Made by a program: the position numbers and the translations under genes. A stretch of 64,000 nucleotides of DNA, taken from contig CM063114.1 in NCBI GenBank assembly GCA_031841125.1, positions 31,441,266-31,505,265 of the forward strand, read 5' to 3'. The notes beneath the pieces were generated by a model. That model worked only from the letters and a program-made list of their open reading frames with translations. It searched no databases and was not told the DNA's origin. Shown here one piece after another: positions 21,560-34,689 of this stretch. The DNA comes from Acanthococcus lagerstroemiae (taxonomy: Eukaryota > Arthropoda > Insecta > Hemiptera > Eriococcidae). Within the stretch, counting starts at the first letter, position 1. Every line of letters starts with the position of its first letter.

Positions 21560-23930
21560 TCCTTATAACCTCCCACCCATAAAGCATTACCACCTCTGAA
21601 GTTTATCGTCGTTTGTTCTTTGTTGCTCTCATTGCTGTCCACAGCGACTGACCCGTGGAACATTTTATTGATTTCTAGCCTCCCTGATTCGCTCTAATGT
21701 ATATGAAACCTGCATACCCGCACTAGCTGTGAGACTATAATGTTCATAAGTTCATCGAAATTTCCGGCAATTATCGCGAAATACTTCATCCGATGAATAA
21801 CATATGTAGGTATGTGCGATTATATAAATAGAATCTAGAAACACGATGCAACGGTGACATAATGCATTTCGCCAGCCCTTCAGAAACCAAACGAACGACT
21901 CATTCACGATTTTGTTTTCACAACTTCTACGAGTACGAGTAAATAAAAACGCGATCGTAAGTGATACCGAATTACCAGGAATCCTCTCTGAAAACGGTAC
22001 ATTTACGAATCAACCAGCACATCAGTTACTTTCAGTCGTGAACTCAGAAACGCTAGCACTCCAGTTCTGTTGATGGCAGACGTAATCTACAGATCTCCGA
22101 TTCATTTTAGGATTCGCTTTCCATCATCCGAGTCTAGATCAGAGCACTATTACTCGCACACATACTCGCGGAATCCGCCTAACAAAGTGTTTTCTTTACG
22201 TAACCAGACACGAGAGAGCAAGGCGGAACTTGAAATGACAGTACCCTTGAGGTTTCGAAAACGATACCGACCCAAAGATTAAGCACGATCCCGAAAAATG
22301 TCATCAAAGGAATATATTCACCTCTTATGCGTTTATTATTATTATTATTATTTTTTAATCTTGCCGCCTAATTGATACACGTACCTACACGTTGATGGCA
22401 GACCGAAAAAGTAAAGATCGAAGTTATTAATAAAAAAAAAAATTTAAAAATGAGAACAACGGAATAGGCTATAGTTCTCCTTTTCACTCTCAACAAGATT
22501 TGATACATTTTTCATCGGCCCGCCGGTTCTATGATTCAGAATGAAGACGTTTCGAAGAAATATACTACAGGAGGAGGGGGGGGGGTCAAGTGAGAGCTGG
22601 AGGAAATTTCAGTTAGGAAGCCAGATGAGCGGATGATAATGACGTTATGAAAAGAGAAGGTCAACATTAATGACGTCATTATGTAGCTCAGGATTTCTCT
22701 GCCAAACGTTTAGAATCGATTGGGACGGGGAATGAAATGTAGAGAGCGTTTGTGACGCTACACATACGCACACTAACAAACACATGTAATGAGGCTGAGA
22801 GATCAAAATCGACATTTCGTATCCTTTAATATGGGGAGCAAAGAATGGTCTTATGAGGATTCCACTTGTTCCTTGCAGTTCCGATGACTGTTTTAATTTG
22901 TAGTAATATTGCCATACGTCCCACCAGACATAGCACCCCATGAATGTAAGACTCTGTGGACTCCGGCTTCAGCTTTGGCCAACATTTTTATGGGTCTGGC
23001 CCCAGCTGTCTGTGAAGGGAATAAGTGCAGCGGAGAAGATGAAGATTTAGAGCCAACAACAAATCTAGAGCGGTTTAGACTCTAGAGTTCCTAAACATTA
23101 TAAAATTAGCTGCTGCTCCGGCTCCGCGTGAATATAGAAAGTTTTCGTCTGATTCCAACCAACCACTTTTGATGGATGACTTTTCGACTCCATCAATAAG
23201 GCGGTGACTTGGGAACTCTTTGCTCCAGCTAAAGATTTTTAGGTGGAATTGATAGACAGAAATAACCAACCCTGACGAGAGGGCGGGGAAGAAAGGGGAA
23301 ATACCCAAGCCTGGACTTTCAGGGGGGCTCGATAAAAGGCCTGAATTTCAACGTTACTGCTACATTATACTGTACATCAAATCAGCAATCACTTCTTACA
23401 CCATAAAAGAAACTTCTTATCCCGTAGCTTACAATTTTTTCTCATCTGACAAAAGAACATAATGAACTGGAAGGAGAGGGGGCCCGTGGAAATTCCTCCC
23501 AGGCCCTCTTTTTCTCCCTATGAGGATGAAAATAACAGAAATGAAGAAAATTAAAGAAATGACAAGTCAACATGAAGGAAATGGAAGAAGTTGAAAGACT
23601 TCAGTGATAAAATGTGCTGACGAATAGTCTGCTTGTTGGTGATCCGAATCCTACATTTCGTGAACTATGAGATTCCATTAACAGAAATATTCAGTTGACT
23701 CATCTATTAAATTCTCGACATTTAGTATCCTAAAAATGTACGGTATGGCAGAGAAAGGGAATAACATTTCCTAGGGATTTCTTTAATTTGTTTGAAATAA
23801 AGGGATCAGAATATCTAAATATAGGGATGTAGAAAAATGATGTCCGTAAATTTGCAGGACAGTAAACCAAATATGTAGTAATTTCAAAATACTAAAACTA
23901 TAAAATGAAACTCATAAAAAAGGAAACTAC
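21560..23930. other. Intron sequence, no gene recognised
   Basis: Contains an (ATT)n run at about 22330-22353, a G-run at 22574-22585 and a 16-bp fragment (22912-22927, minus strand, TGGTGGGACGTATGGC) of the GC-rich dispersed repeat. None of the short frames is recognisable. Confidence 0.5.
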
Positions 23931-23945
23931 AAGAACAAATAGAAC

Positions 23946-24093
23946 CAGTGGCGTAACCACCCCGAGTTCAAGGGGGTCTGTTCGAGATCAAAGGAGATGA
24001 GGTGTTAGAGGGATGCTAAAATTAGAAACACCACTGTTTGGCAAAGTCTCGAAGATGGGTTTAGACCCCTCGACCGCCTTGGCTACACCACTG
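23946..24093. mobile_element. hAT-type MITE, CAGTGGCGTA family, 148 bp
   Basis: Left end CAGTGGCGTAACCACC; right end the complement of CAGTGGTGTAGCCAAGG. Flanks AATAGAAC (23938-23945) and AATAAAAC (24094-24101) agree at 7 of 8 positions. The interior GGATGCTAAAATTAGAAA matches the MITE at 20129-20270. Confidence 0.82.
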
Positions 24094-24101
24094 AATAAAA
24101 C

Positions 24102-26155
24102 TCGTGAAAATAAATACACGACAAAACAATAACTTGACAAACACAACCACGAACTCTGACAGCGAAACACTTTTCACACTAATAAGTAATAACAAAACAA
24201 ACAGAAATCAACAAGAGGGACTGGACCACCAGACCTTTACCAACAATCAATCAAAATACAGGAACATGACAAAACGGTTCACCATACGGTACTACCTTAA
24301 TCAATATAGGGTGTTACAGACAAGCTTCTGCTTCAGTAACTAAAAGTCACTGACGGCGGGTTAACACTACAAAACAAAACATTCTGATGAAAATATGCTG
24401 CTTTCATGTAAAATTGGTGCAAACTTCAAGAACTGTATAGGTATCTAACTAATCCTTTCCTCACATTTCAAGATCAACGATGAATGCATAAACTTAGATA
24501 TATTTTCAATCAGCATAATATAACTCTCATTATTGAAGGTTTTAGCCCCATGCGGATCTTTAAGGATGGTATTAAGAAGGGGCATTTATGCGTTAGCTTC
24601 ATCATCTATTCACTCCACAAGTTCAGATGTCACCTACCCAGGTTGATTCTGAGCTTTCCAATTACCTTTCTCCTACGAGAATTCGTTTACAGGGGCAACC
24701 ACCTACATGTTTGCAACGCTTCCTACAGCAATGGCGATACGAACACATTCTGTTCTTTAGAATTTGACAATCAGAAATCTATTATTACGCATTCTCATCT
24801 TTAGAATCCGGTTTCTTCTTAAAATCAAACAGGCTCAATATCGGCAACCCAGTATAGTGTGGTATAATGTCAATGACAAGCAGAATTCGCAACATAGGTT
24901 TCCAATATTATGTGATTTTAATTCCGAGCTATTCTCAATATCCGCGTGTAAGAGCAACAAATAGTATGTCTGATGGCTTTATAACACCGCAAGTCCAAGA
25001 AAAATTCGCAAATTCATTGGAAGGATTCTATATACGTATCTTTTGGTCAGTTTTCCTTTTCTTCATCCTACAAAAACCATATGACTAGACATTCGGTAGC
25101 ATGCATCTTAATTTCAACTAGGTGACCTCAATCAATTTTTAATTACTGCGGAGTAAATTGCGCATCAGAGAAATTCGGTTACTCATGCTCGACTTTTTTC
25201 GCATGAACCACTCGCCAGGCAAATGAAGCGAACGTGGCCAACTGGAACGATTAGGTATAAATTGAACAATTAATTCGGCGGTTGCATATTATTTGCCTTT
25301 CCGGGTTGTAAAGCAAGTTCAAGGTATTTGTTTCGGTTTGTTATAATCACTTTGGCAGAACAGAACACAAAATGCACTCAAGATTTATGTATTTCAACGT
25401 TAGATGCAGTCTAATCAATTATCTGCTCGGTGGAACCGTGAAATCAAATTCGAGGATCGAGCAGGCACGGCTGATACCATTGGGAAGTCGGTGTGCCTAT
25501 ACTCGTGGCCGCAACCCTGAGTTCAGAAAATTGTAATGGGAAAACACATACCTTCCAGAATAGGTAATTCAATTGCAATAGATTAAAAACAATATTTTCA
25601 GAATAATTCAAGTGAAACAGACTGAAAACCGTATTTTCTAGAACTTAATAATCTTGCACGTATCAAATGTTTTGAAATAAGTATAATGACTTGTGCAATG
25701 TAGGCTGACTGTTCACGTAAAATTTGGAAAAATCTCTATACAGTTAACTTTCAACCGAATTACAAAATGGTACTTCCTATTTACCTACTTGCCATAGTTA
25801 AACATTACTATATCCTGGCAGTGTAGGTACACAACATAAATTAATGAATAAAACTTCTGACTATTTAATTTTACGAGTTAAATATTCTTTATACGTATAT
25901 TTTTGTAAGACTGTGTTAGGTATACGCAGATGTTTAAGTAAAGAATCTCTTACGTACAAAAAAAGTAATTCGCTTATCCCTTATCAGTAATATTAAAAGT
26001 AGCTAGGTACTCGTGTTTTGCTATTGATAAGCTTTTATCAGCCAGCGTATCGCAGAACTTATTTTTAAGCGTTTTATTCACTGTTTTATAGCTTGACTTC
26101 GTGTGTAGTAATATTATGTGAAGTGCGCGAGGCCATCAGTTAAATCCTGCAGAGT
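24102..26155. other. Intron sequence; first part A/C-rich, no gene recognised
   Basis: 24100-24300 is A+C-rich and T-poor on the plus strand, like the Penelope coding strand at 59.8-61.6 kb, and holds a 79-codon frame. No Penelope motif is visible, so it stays unassigned. The remainder is ordinary AT-rich sequence. Confidence 0.4.
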
Positions 26156-26163
26156 AATTTCCA

Positions 26164-27240
26164 CCTTAAGCCGACAAGGTATCCCCGAGAAAATGATAAA
26201 AATCACAAGGGAAATGTACAAAAACAACAGCGGAAAAATCCGTTTGGACAAAACAGGCAAAAATTTTAAAATCGAAAGGGGAGTGAAACAAGGGGACCCC
26301 CTATCACCCAACTTATTTAATTGTCTACTGGAAGATATATTTCAAAACTTAAACTGGGAACAACAAAAAGGTATAATAATAAATGGGGAAAGGCTCAACA
26401 ACTTAAGATTTGCGGACGATGTGGCTTTAATTTCTCAGGACGGACAAGAAATGCAAACCATGGCAAACGAATTAGCAGAACAATGTAACAAAGCAGGCCT
26501 GATTATAAATACCAGTAAAACAGTGTTATTATCAAACAGTAAGTCTAGCAAAGAAATAGTTATCGGTAACAATCAAATTATAGCAGAAGATAGCACGATA
26601 TATTTAGGTCAAATTATTTCATTTAAAAATAAATCAGAAAAGGAAATTTCAAAAAGAAGATCGCAGGCATGGAAAAGTTTCTGGTCCCTAAAAAATATCT
26701 ACAAAAGTGAAATGCCTTTGGCAATGAAAAAGAAAATATGGGAGTCATGCACACTACCGGTGCTAATGTACGGCGCACAGACATGGACCGCCACACAAGG
26801 CCAAACTCTGAAGCTAGCTAGGACCCAGATTGCAATGGAGACGGCTGTAATCGGAGTAAAAAGAAAAGAAAGACTAACCAATAGACGGGTAAGGGATACA
26901 TCAAACGTCAAGGACTGTAGATTTGTCATGAAAAAACTGAAATTTGATTACGCGGGTCATGTTGCAAGAGGGGGGATGGACAGGTGGGAAAGAAAAATTT
27001 TGGAATGGGTACCCAGGGGAACAGAAAGAAATGTAGGGAGACCTACTACCCGATGGGCTGATGAAATCAGGCGACATGCCGGGGTCGCCTGGGGAAGAGA
27101 CGCCAGGGAAAGGGGCCGCTGGAAAAGAGTGGGGGAGGCCTATGCCCGTCAATGGGCGCATTAAGCTAGAAATTTTATTTTAAGTTAATATATTAAGATG
27201 TACAAATGGGCTGCAAAATAAATAAAATAATAAATAAATA
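26164..27240 (+). mobile_element. 5'-truncated RTE-type LINE with intact 3' reading frame
   Basis: The frame open to the stop at 27162-27164 encodes the RT domain from LSRQGIPEKMIKITREMY onward. RT motifs: VKQGDPLSPNLFNCLLEDIF, then LRFADDVALIS with the catalytic Asp pair, then SKTVLLSN and YLGQIISF. The distal domain holds YGAQTWTATQGQTLK, DYAGHVARGGMDRWERK and RPTTRWADEIRRHAGVAWG, the RTE-clade C-terminal pattern. Endonuclease and the first RT motifs are missing. The tail is an AATAAATAAATA-type repeat. Flanks AATTTCCA (26156-26163 and 27241-27248) are identical, so the ATG at 26118 lies in host DNA and is not the real start. No in-frame stop suggests a young insertion. Confidence 0.88.
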
Positions 27241-27249
27241 AATTTCCAT

Positions 27250-27640
27250 CGTTCGGACACAGCATGGGTAATAATGAATTTATGAGATTAGAAACTCAGG
27301 AGGAAGTAGGCAGGAAAAATTCGTATTTTTTTGTTCAAGAACAAGTATAATAATTACTTAGACCAAATTAAAGAGCGCTGGTCTCTGAATGCTAGAAGCC
27401 GACTCTGCCAAGGTGAAAGATGTAAATATTCACCTCAGCCCTTTTCCCAGAAGTGGTTACATTAGTGTGGTGCATTGGGAGTGAAACTGTTTTTTTCATT
27501 TACTGATAAGTAACTTTTAACAAAATTCAAGATATACTTCCTTTGTTTAGTGTAAACCTGCATCAGGAAGACATTCGACATGAGACTCTTTACTTCTTCT
27601 TCTTTTTAATTGCCAATAAAGAGGAAAAACTTTAAGAATC
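27250..27640. other. Intron sequence, nothing recognised
   Basis: No feature supported. Confidence 0.45.
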
Positions 27641-29260
27641 CTGGCTTACTCAGTAAACTAATTATTTTTGAATAATCAGTTATTTTACTCAATGAATTAG
27701 TTTTGATCCATCAATTATTTTTGATCAATCAATTCTGACAAATCGGAAAACAGTTTTCGCTACACATTGATAATTTGTTTATTAGTTGATTTTTTTAATC
27801 TTATTAATTAATTAATTATCTTGAAACAACAAGTATTTTTAATTACTCAATTATTTTATGAGTTAATTTTTTATTAATCAATCATTTTTGATCAACCCAT
27901 TAGTTATGTCAGGACATTATTTCTAGTTATTCAATTTTTTTTTGATTGACCTGATTATTTGTACTTGATCAGTTACTTTATTAATCAGTTTTTTAATTAA
28001 TCAGTTGTTCTTAAATAATTATTTATTCTAAATTACTATACCATTTTGGATGAATTAATTACTTTTGATTGACCAAATCATTTTTGATTAGTCAATTTAT
28101 TACTTTATATTGTTTTTTCCCGTTTTTTTTGTTTGTTTTTTTGATTACCTAATCATTTATTGTTAAATAATTATATATTGTAACTTAATAAATTATTGTG
28201 GATTAATCGATTACTTTTGAGGGATCAGTTACTCTGAATTAACCAATCATTTTTGATAAACTAGATTTTTGATTAGTCAGTTTTTTTGTTATTTATTTAT
28301 TTTAAAGACATTAATCAATTATTAATTTGATTGATTATTTATTTTAGTTTATTCATTGATTTTTAATCAATCATCAATATTGATTACTCATTTTTTTAAA
28401 TTATTAATATGAAGTATTAATTTTTCATTAATTAGTTGTTACTCATAATTCAGTTATTTTAAATTATATTCACTAATTTTAAATTACTTATTTTTCTAAT
28501 AAATCTTTTATAAAATTGACCAATTAATTACTGATTTTTATTACTCATTTATTTCTTTACTATTTATTGATTTTTGATTAATTACTCATTTTAATCAACT
28601 GACATTTTCTGATTAATCAATAATATCTTTTTCATTAAGTTTTTTAATAGATTGATTGTAAACAATTCATTTATTATTTTCTATAGGTAACCTATTCAGT
28701 TATTTTGAATTAATTATTAGTTTTGGATTCATTAATAGATTTTTACAAATCAATAATTTTTATTAGTAAAGTATTTTCATTTCTTATTTAATTATTTGTA
28801 CACATGTAATCGTTTTAAAGCAATTAATTAGATAGTTTGAAGCAATCGCAGTTATTTTTGAGTGATCCTTTATTTCCAAATATTAAAATTTTAATTAATC
28901 AACTGATTTTGATAAACTATACTTTTGTAATTAATGATTTCAAATTATTTAATAATTTTCATTAATCAATAGTTTTTGAATAATCAATTATTTTTGATTG
29001 ATCAGTGTTTATTAATTCAGTAATACCTAATTTTGAAGTGATAAATCATTTTTGATTAAATGATTATTCTGAACAGGTTGTTTATTTTTGATTAAAAATT
29101 TATTTTAATAATACTTTTTTTTTCTTCAATTTATTAGATATTTTGGATTATTAGTTTATTTTTGATTATTCTAATCGATTACGTTCTGTCAATTTGCTTA
29201 TTTTCATTAATTAGGTATACCTATTTTTGATTAACGGACTGCTTTCGATTCATTCAGAAT
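27640..29260. repeat. AT-rich degenerate minisatellite, TTGATTAATCAATTATTTT-type
   Basis: About 1.6 kb built from variants of a short unit (roughly 16-20 bp) containing TTGATTAATCA and ATTATTTTTGATT. It is extremely AT-rich and lacks reading frames longer than 60 codons on either strand. The core TTGATTAATCAA is itself near-palindromic. Could act as a DNA-unwinding or matrix-attachment-like region, but that is speculation. Confidence 0.8.
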
Positions 29261-29261
29261 C

Positions 29262-32158
29262 ATTATCCTGATGACAGAACTTAGGTCTCAAATTTCTTTC
29301 ATTCGGAACTTATAAGAGCACACGAATACAACTCATATGTATCCCATCTCCCTCGGCTCCTTACCCTTCTAAACAGAACATATTAAACTGTCTTAATTAT
29401 CTTACTACTTTTAAGTAATTACTGTAGTGGACAAAAAGAAACGTAAAACCACTCGAACTTTTGGTGCACTTTCCTGGACATTTCTTCGGCTAGCAACTCT
29501 CTGAACGTTCACATCCCTCGTCTACTGTCTCATACACGAAAAATGAAGAGAACATAACTTCTAGTAATTCGTGATACCTTCAAAAAATGCTTACACATTT
29601 CCCCATGAGATGCATCGTACTGGTGATATGGTCCGTTAAAAACTTTCACCTCCTCTACCTCCTCACCATACCAACTGATTTGGCCAAAATTCAGTAGAAG
29701 TCTATTTTTAATAGCAATCCATCAGTCATCAATTTCATTCAATTCGACAATTTCTCCTCGAGTTATCTTCTGGACGAAATTGAGGGCCTTGATTCCCAAG
29801 CGGTCTGAGAGCGTTCTCAAAAACAAAAGTTTTTCAAATTTGTTGGATGGTAATTCCAAAATGATTATTTTCATTTTGATGTTTTGGGATTTGCAACGCT
29901 AAATCGTCATACATACTGCCCGAAAATGGCAACCAAAAATACCGGACTATATTTTGGAGTAATAGGTCGACAAATTCAAAACCTTTTTTCCCCTCCGAGA
30001 AAGCATAGTTTAAAATCTAAGTCTCTGATTTACAGCTAAAAAATATGTGTAATGGGAAAGGAGTACCATTCGAATTTTTTTCTATGAAAATAGAAGAAAA
30101 GGCCATTTCATCTCGGACTCCCGTACAGTGGGATCGAAATAGATAAAGTTACGAGGGTAGGTACATTAAAGTCCCGCAACCCTATCCCCTTCCAAAAAAT
30201 TGTTAGCAAGAATTGATAAGGCCCTCTAGACATTGCGGAGATGAGATCGATCGTTTGTCGATTTAAACTTGAAAAATGAGCATTTCCCCCTCATTTTTAA
30301 TTGCCTATTGTTTTTTTTTCTTTCTTTCTTTATTCTTGTGCTTGTTAAAACTCGAATTCTAGATTATGAGTGATTTTCGGATTCCTAACTCAAATTTTTG
30401 AACGTTCTGGGAAAACAAATCCTTTACCAGACTATAATTTCGATACTTAGTTCGAGTTTACAGGACAAGTTAATTTTTTTACATTTCAGAAGAGTGAAAT
30501 TTGTATTTTCAAGTTCACATTTGAGCCGGTTCAAAATTTAGATTAAGTCGCTCAGTTTGATCCATTTCAAGGATGAAATTGAGATTCAGGATTTCCAGTC
30601 AGAGACGGATCAAACCAGATTAAACATTCGACATTAGCAACCCAAAAGACCCGTAGACACTTCAGTAACTCACGTAATGTATCTTAGTATTTGAAATTTG
30701 GAAGGTGTTGGTCTTAGCTCCCTACAGGCGCGGAGAAGGGGACTTTTTAAAACCTAAATTAAAAATTAGGCACCAGCGTTTTCATGAAAATATTTTGGGC
30801 ATCTTTTCGATATTCCGAAACATTGTGTCGCGCAGGAATTATGAGAATATGGAGAGAGGAGAGAATCTCCATGGTATCGGCAAGCTTGCATATCGGAAAA
30901 CCAGTCAGGTAAATTGAGAACATAGAAACATTGCTTCGATTTTCGTACTATTTTTATGGTTTCTCGAAGCCATTCGGGAAACTTTTCACTCAAAGGCTAG
31001 AAAAACGGTCACGTGCCCGTGAAATATGTACAGAACTAATGTATCTTGTATTGGAGAGTAGACAAGGCCATAAAATCGATCTGGACGGCAGACAAGAGTG
31101 AAACTCACGACTCATCGTGAATCGTTCAAGACCAGCGTTAAGTTCAAAGTAGCTTGCAGTTATTCACACTTAATTTTCTGGGTAGCTGATTTTTATACGA
31201 CTTCCTTCTGCTTTGTTATTTTCTTAAATATAATGGTTTTCTAAACACTTCTACGCAAAATCCTAAACTCATTACGTAGTGTGCTTCCCGCGTCTTCCAT
31301 CTCTCTGGTCCGAGCCTAATTAGAAGAGATATCCTAGTTTCGTTCAACATGTTTTTATTTCACGCTTGTACCACAAACTCCTCTGTATTATATGTATAAA
31401 TTGGATGTATCTACCTGAATGAATATGAAAACCGAATCAAATAATACGAATCGTTTTCCGTTGATTTAATTTTTTCACCACCGAAGCGTGTAAGTGGCGC
31501 AAACGATGACACGTGCAGAGCACGTATACTCGTAGACCACGATGCCACTTATGCGACGGATTAGGGCAATTGGAAAGAAATAAAATTTTTATTTTCACCC
31601 TACCCAAGTTTTCGACGTTTTTGATAAATCTCATGCACGACTTTTACATCGCTATCATCGAGTCAAGAACAAATATAAAGGTTTTATTATGTCGTACTCT
31701 ACTTACATTCGGGACACAATCTGTTTTCATTGTTTACCTTTTGTTACGCGTGACCTTCCCTCGAGGAAGATTCCAAGATTTTCCGGAACCGTGAAAAACA
31801 AAAACAGAGCCACTGAAATTGCTTGTGAACGAATGTAAATTTACACGGCTTAACGAACAATTTTATTTGCTATAATATTAAGACGGCGTATTTTTCGAAC
31901 TGATACTCTTCCACCATCTGGGGGCCTCTTCCTGGGATATGAAATTGTTCACTTCATACTAAATATACGGGGAACGCAATTTCCCAGCTTCTCCCCCTTC
32001 CACCGGAAAGAATCCTGGCAGCAGTCTGTCTTCTACTAGCACGTCTGATTGGTGACTAATCTCATATTGTCTAGGAAAATTGGCCAAAAAATAAACGAAT
32101 ACTTAAATACGAAAATTCTCGGAAATCTGAAGGCGTAGCTGATCAGTTGGGCATTCTG
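29262..32158. other. Intron sequence, no gene recognised
   Basis: Frames of 60-93 codons (30705-30993, 31437-31794) overlap on opposite strands and show no recognisable domain. A TTTC-type simple run lies at 30318-30335. No mobile element borders were found. Confidence 0.5.
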
Positions 32159-32166
32159 ATCAACAT

Positions 32167-33635
32167 CAGTGGCGGATTACCCTAGACACACACTACGCAC
32201 GTGCGTGAAGCGGCAAATTCTTAGCGGCAGCAAAAAAGCGGAAAATTTTTTAGGAAAATAGAGAAGAAACGAAAAAAACATAGTGAGACTGGTAAACATG
32301 GAAGTATTGAATGAAATAGAACAGAATAAATGCGAAAAGTCCCAAAATCAAAGAAGAGCAGCTGGTTTAAGAAAAAATCTAAGCACACTTGAGTCAGTTT
32401 TTATTGCTCTAATGCGGACAGAATTGTTGAAGTGTTTTGATAAAATAAATAAAAGCCTCCAGGCGGTGAAAATCTATTTAAGAGATGTTATCGACCATTA
32501 TAAGTCTTTCATAAATTTTGTAAGAGAATTAAGGATGGAATAAATCTTTCAGAATTTTATAAATAACACTGCTGAATTTACAGAGGAAGATTATGAAGAA
32601 AATTTACGTTCTCGGAGGCCAACACCCTTCTATCTGACGAAAGTGGGGAAAATCAAGTTTTTCTCTCAGGGCACAAAAATTAGGAATCGAAGTTCACCAT
32701 CCTGTATTGGAACAACTGAAAGTCGAGTTGAAGAAAATATGTGCTCCAGATATGAGCCAATTTGTGAAAGGTTCAACTTTCTCATCAATATATGCCACGA
32801 GGAATCTTATTCGAGAAGCAGAAAATTTCCAAAAATTTTATGTTGAGGATACAGAAAAAACATTTGCAATCGAATGTCTCCATTTCAGAAGTGTTGTTGA
32901 AAGTGCTTGTGACAAAGATGAGAAAACTGAATTATCTGGCAATGCCACTAATTTACTCTCATTTTTCAGGAAGAGTAACTTAGAGATTGTGTTTCCCAAT
33001 GTTAGCATCGCTTTGCAAGTCTTTCTATGTATGGCTATCACAAACTGCTCAGTCGAGCGTGCTCTCTCTCTTGTCTCAAACGCACAAAAAATTTCTTAAG
33101 ATCAACTATTTCAGAATTCCGATTGGATGACCTGGCACTACTGTGGATCTAGCGTGAGTTGATGGAAACACTGAACAGTGATCAAATTATAGATGAGTTT
33201 GCCAACCTAAAATGTCGCCGGAAATTGTATCCCCCCCCCCCGCCCAAGTAAATATGAGTATTTCTTCATTTTATACGTTTTTTTGTTCTTCTGTTCCTTG
33301 TTTTTTCAATTTTTATTGACTTTTTTTTTATTTTTTATTTTAGCAGATCTCAGATCTGAAATACGTTAATTTTTACTTTATCAACATCTGCAAATAATTA
33401 AATAATACGTTTAAAAAAAATATTCATATAAATTTATTTCGGTGTGTATAATGTAGTATGAAATGTCAAGTGCTAAAATAACAACGAGAAGTTGACTGAA
33501 AAGAAAAAATTAGCAATACAATACGAAAAAATACGAGGCATTTAGGGTGAAGGGAAGGGGGCGAAAAAATGCTGCAAGATAGGTGCAGCATATTAGTATG
33601 TGTGTCTAGGTGGCAAGGAGCTTAATCCGCCACTG
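32167..33635 (+). mobile_element. hAT element with broken transposase, 1,469 bp
   Basis: Ends CAGTGGCGGATTA (32167-32179) and its exact complement (33623-33635). Flanks ATCAACAT (32159-32166) and ATCAACGT (33636-33643) agree at 7 of 8 positions. Inner ends also pair (ACACACA near 32189 with TGTGTGTC near 33600). It contains the transposase pseudogene listed separately. At about half the length of a complete hAT element, it is an internally deleted copy. Confidence 0.87.
32283..33220 (+). pseudogene. hAT transposase remnant (ZMYM1-like)
   Basis: Fragments in different frames read as a hAT transposase of the zinc-finger MYM-type 1-like group. They are MRTELLKCFDKINKSLQAVK (about 32410-32470), then TAEFTEEDYEENLRSRRPT, then a 130-codon piece (32707-33099) with TFSSIYATRNLIREAENFQK and SNLEIVFPNVSIALQVF. 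Next comes the hAT dimerisation motif TNCSVERALSLV. After a frame change near 33093 the end continues as LRSTISEFRLDDLALLW and ELMETLNSDQIIDEFAN. The N-terminal BED/TTF zinc finger and most of the catalytic core are absent. Stops and frameshifts rule out an active enzyme. Confidence 0.82.
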
Positions 33636-33644
33636 ATCAACGTA

Positions 33645-34250
33645 CTAAATGTCCCCATGAATCCGAATGAGCTTCAGCCCTCAGAGCATCAAGTAGGTCT
33701 ACAAAATTGAACTTTTGATAAATCGATACATACTTCCGAAAAATGTTTCAGACAGACGAGATTCCTCAGAGCTTATAGTTTCATCAAGGAAAAGTTCTTT
33801 GAACATTTTCGTAACTAATTCAGAACTGTCTTCAAAAAGGAATTCAAAATGACCCTCTACATCATTCTACATTAGATGGGAGAAATCCTTGAATTTCTGA
33901 CATGTTCACACGGTCATGAGGTTGCTAATTATCTCCGGGTAGGTTTCTCAACCTATTGATTGCTAAAGGTTGTTCTCCTCCTACAATCCTGAGAAACCAC
34001 ACCTTGAATTTTTGTGTTTTTCTGACTTTCAAGAAAGGACGCGAGTCGAGAATTTTCGCAGGGTTCTTCAACACAAATAATCAAATCGAGGTATCACCTA
34101 CAGCGTTCCCAGGTCAATTAATCCAAATTTGATTTAGGTTTAATTCTAAGCTGAAAAATGAGACTCACAGGCAGGGGGGCAGGGCTCGGAAATGCCATAA
34201 AATACAGTAATGATATAGTTTCATCAATTTGAAAGGTCACCAGATTTATT
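33645..34250. other. Intron sequence, nothing recognised
   Basis: AT-rich sequence with phrases similar to 55900-56350 (AGACGAGATTCC..., GAAACCACACC-type text), suggesting old shared repeat, but borders cannot be drawn. Confidence 0.35.
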
Positions 34251-34259
34251 TCAAATAAT

Positions 34260-34397
34260 CAGGGACGTACCGATAGGGAGGATGGGGCAGCTCCCCCCCC
34301 CCGCTCGTAGGAATTTTTCACTCAGCAGTTGGGAAAATTTACCATTTCAGTCAGGCGAGTTGGAACAATCCAACAAGTTAAACTTTTTGTGTTTTTT

Positions 34398-34432
<35 letters not shown>

Positions 34433-34672
34433 GCTTTTTCTTGCTTGCTTTGATACTTGGGAATTGAGTTGAGAAGTTGGGAAAACCTAACAAGTCAAGA
34501 GGTTTTTCTTTGCAGTGATACTTGGGAACTTTGAGTTAAGTCAGTTGGAAAAATCCAACATGTCAAAATGTTTTTTTTATGCTTTGATACTTGGGAATTC
34601 CGAGTTGAGACAGTTGGGACTTTCACAATTTTTACCCCCTCCCCCCAGGAATAACTCTTCGGCACGTCCCTG
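34260..34672. mobile_element. hAT-type element, CAGGGACGTACCGA family, 413 bp
   Basis: Left end CAGGGACGTACCGATAGG; right end the complement of CAGGGACGTGCCGAAGAG. Flanks CAAATAAT (34252-34259) and CGAATAAT (34673-34680) agree at 7 of 8 positions. The interior consists of about three diverged tandem units of roughly 70 bp, each with GATACTTGGGAA and a GTTGG-x-AAA-x-CCAACA phrase, plus a (GTT)n run. Relatives: 39598-39900, 54170-54406 and, inverted, 44345-44668. Confidence 0.85.
34399..34433 (+). repeat. (GTT)n microsatellite
   Basis: About eleven uninterrupted GTT/TTG units inside the hAT element at 34260-34672. Confidence 0.95.
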
Positions 34673-34689
34673 CGAATAATGACTTTATC

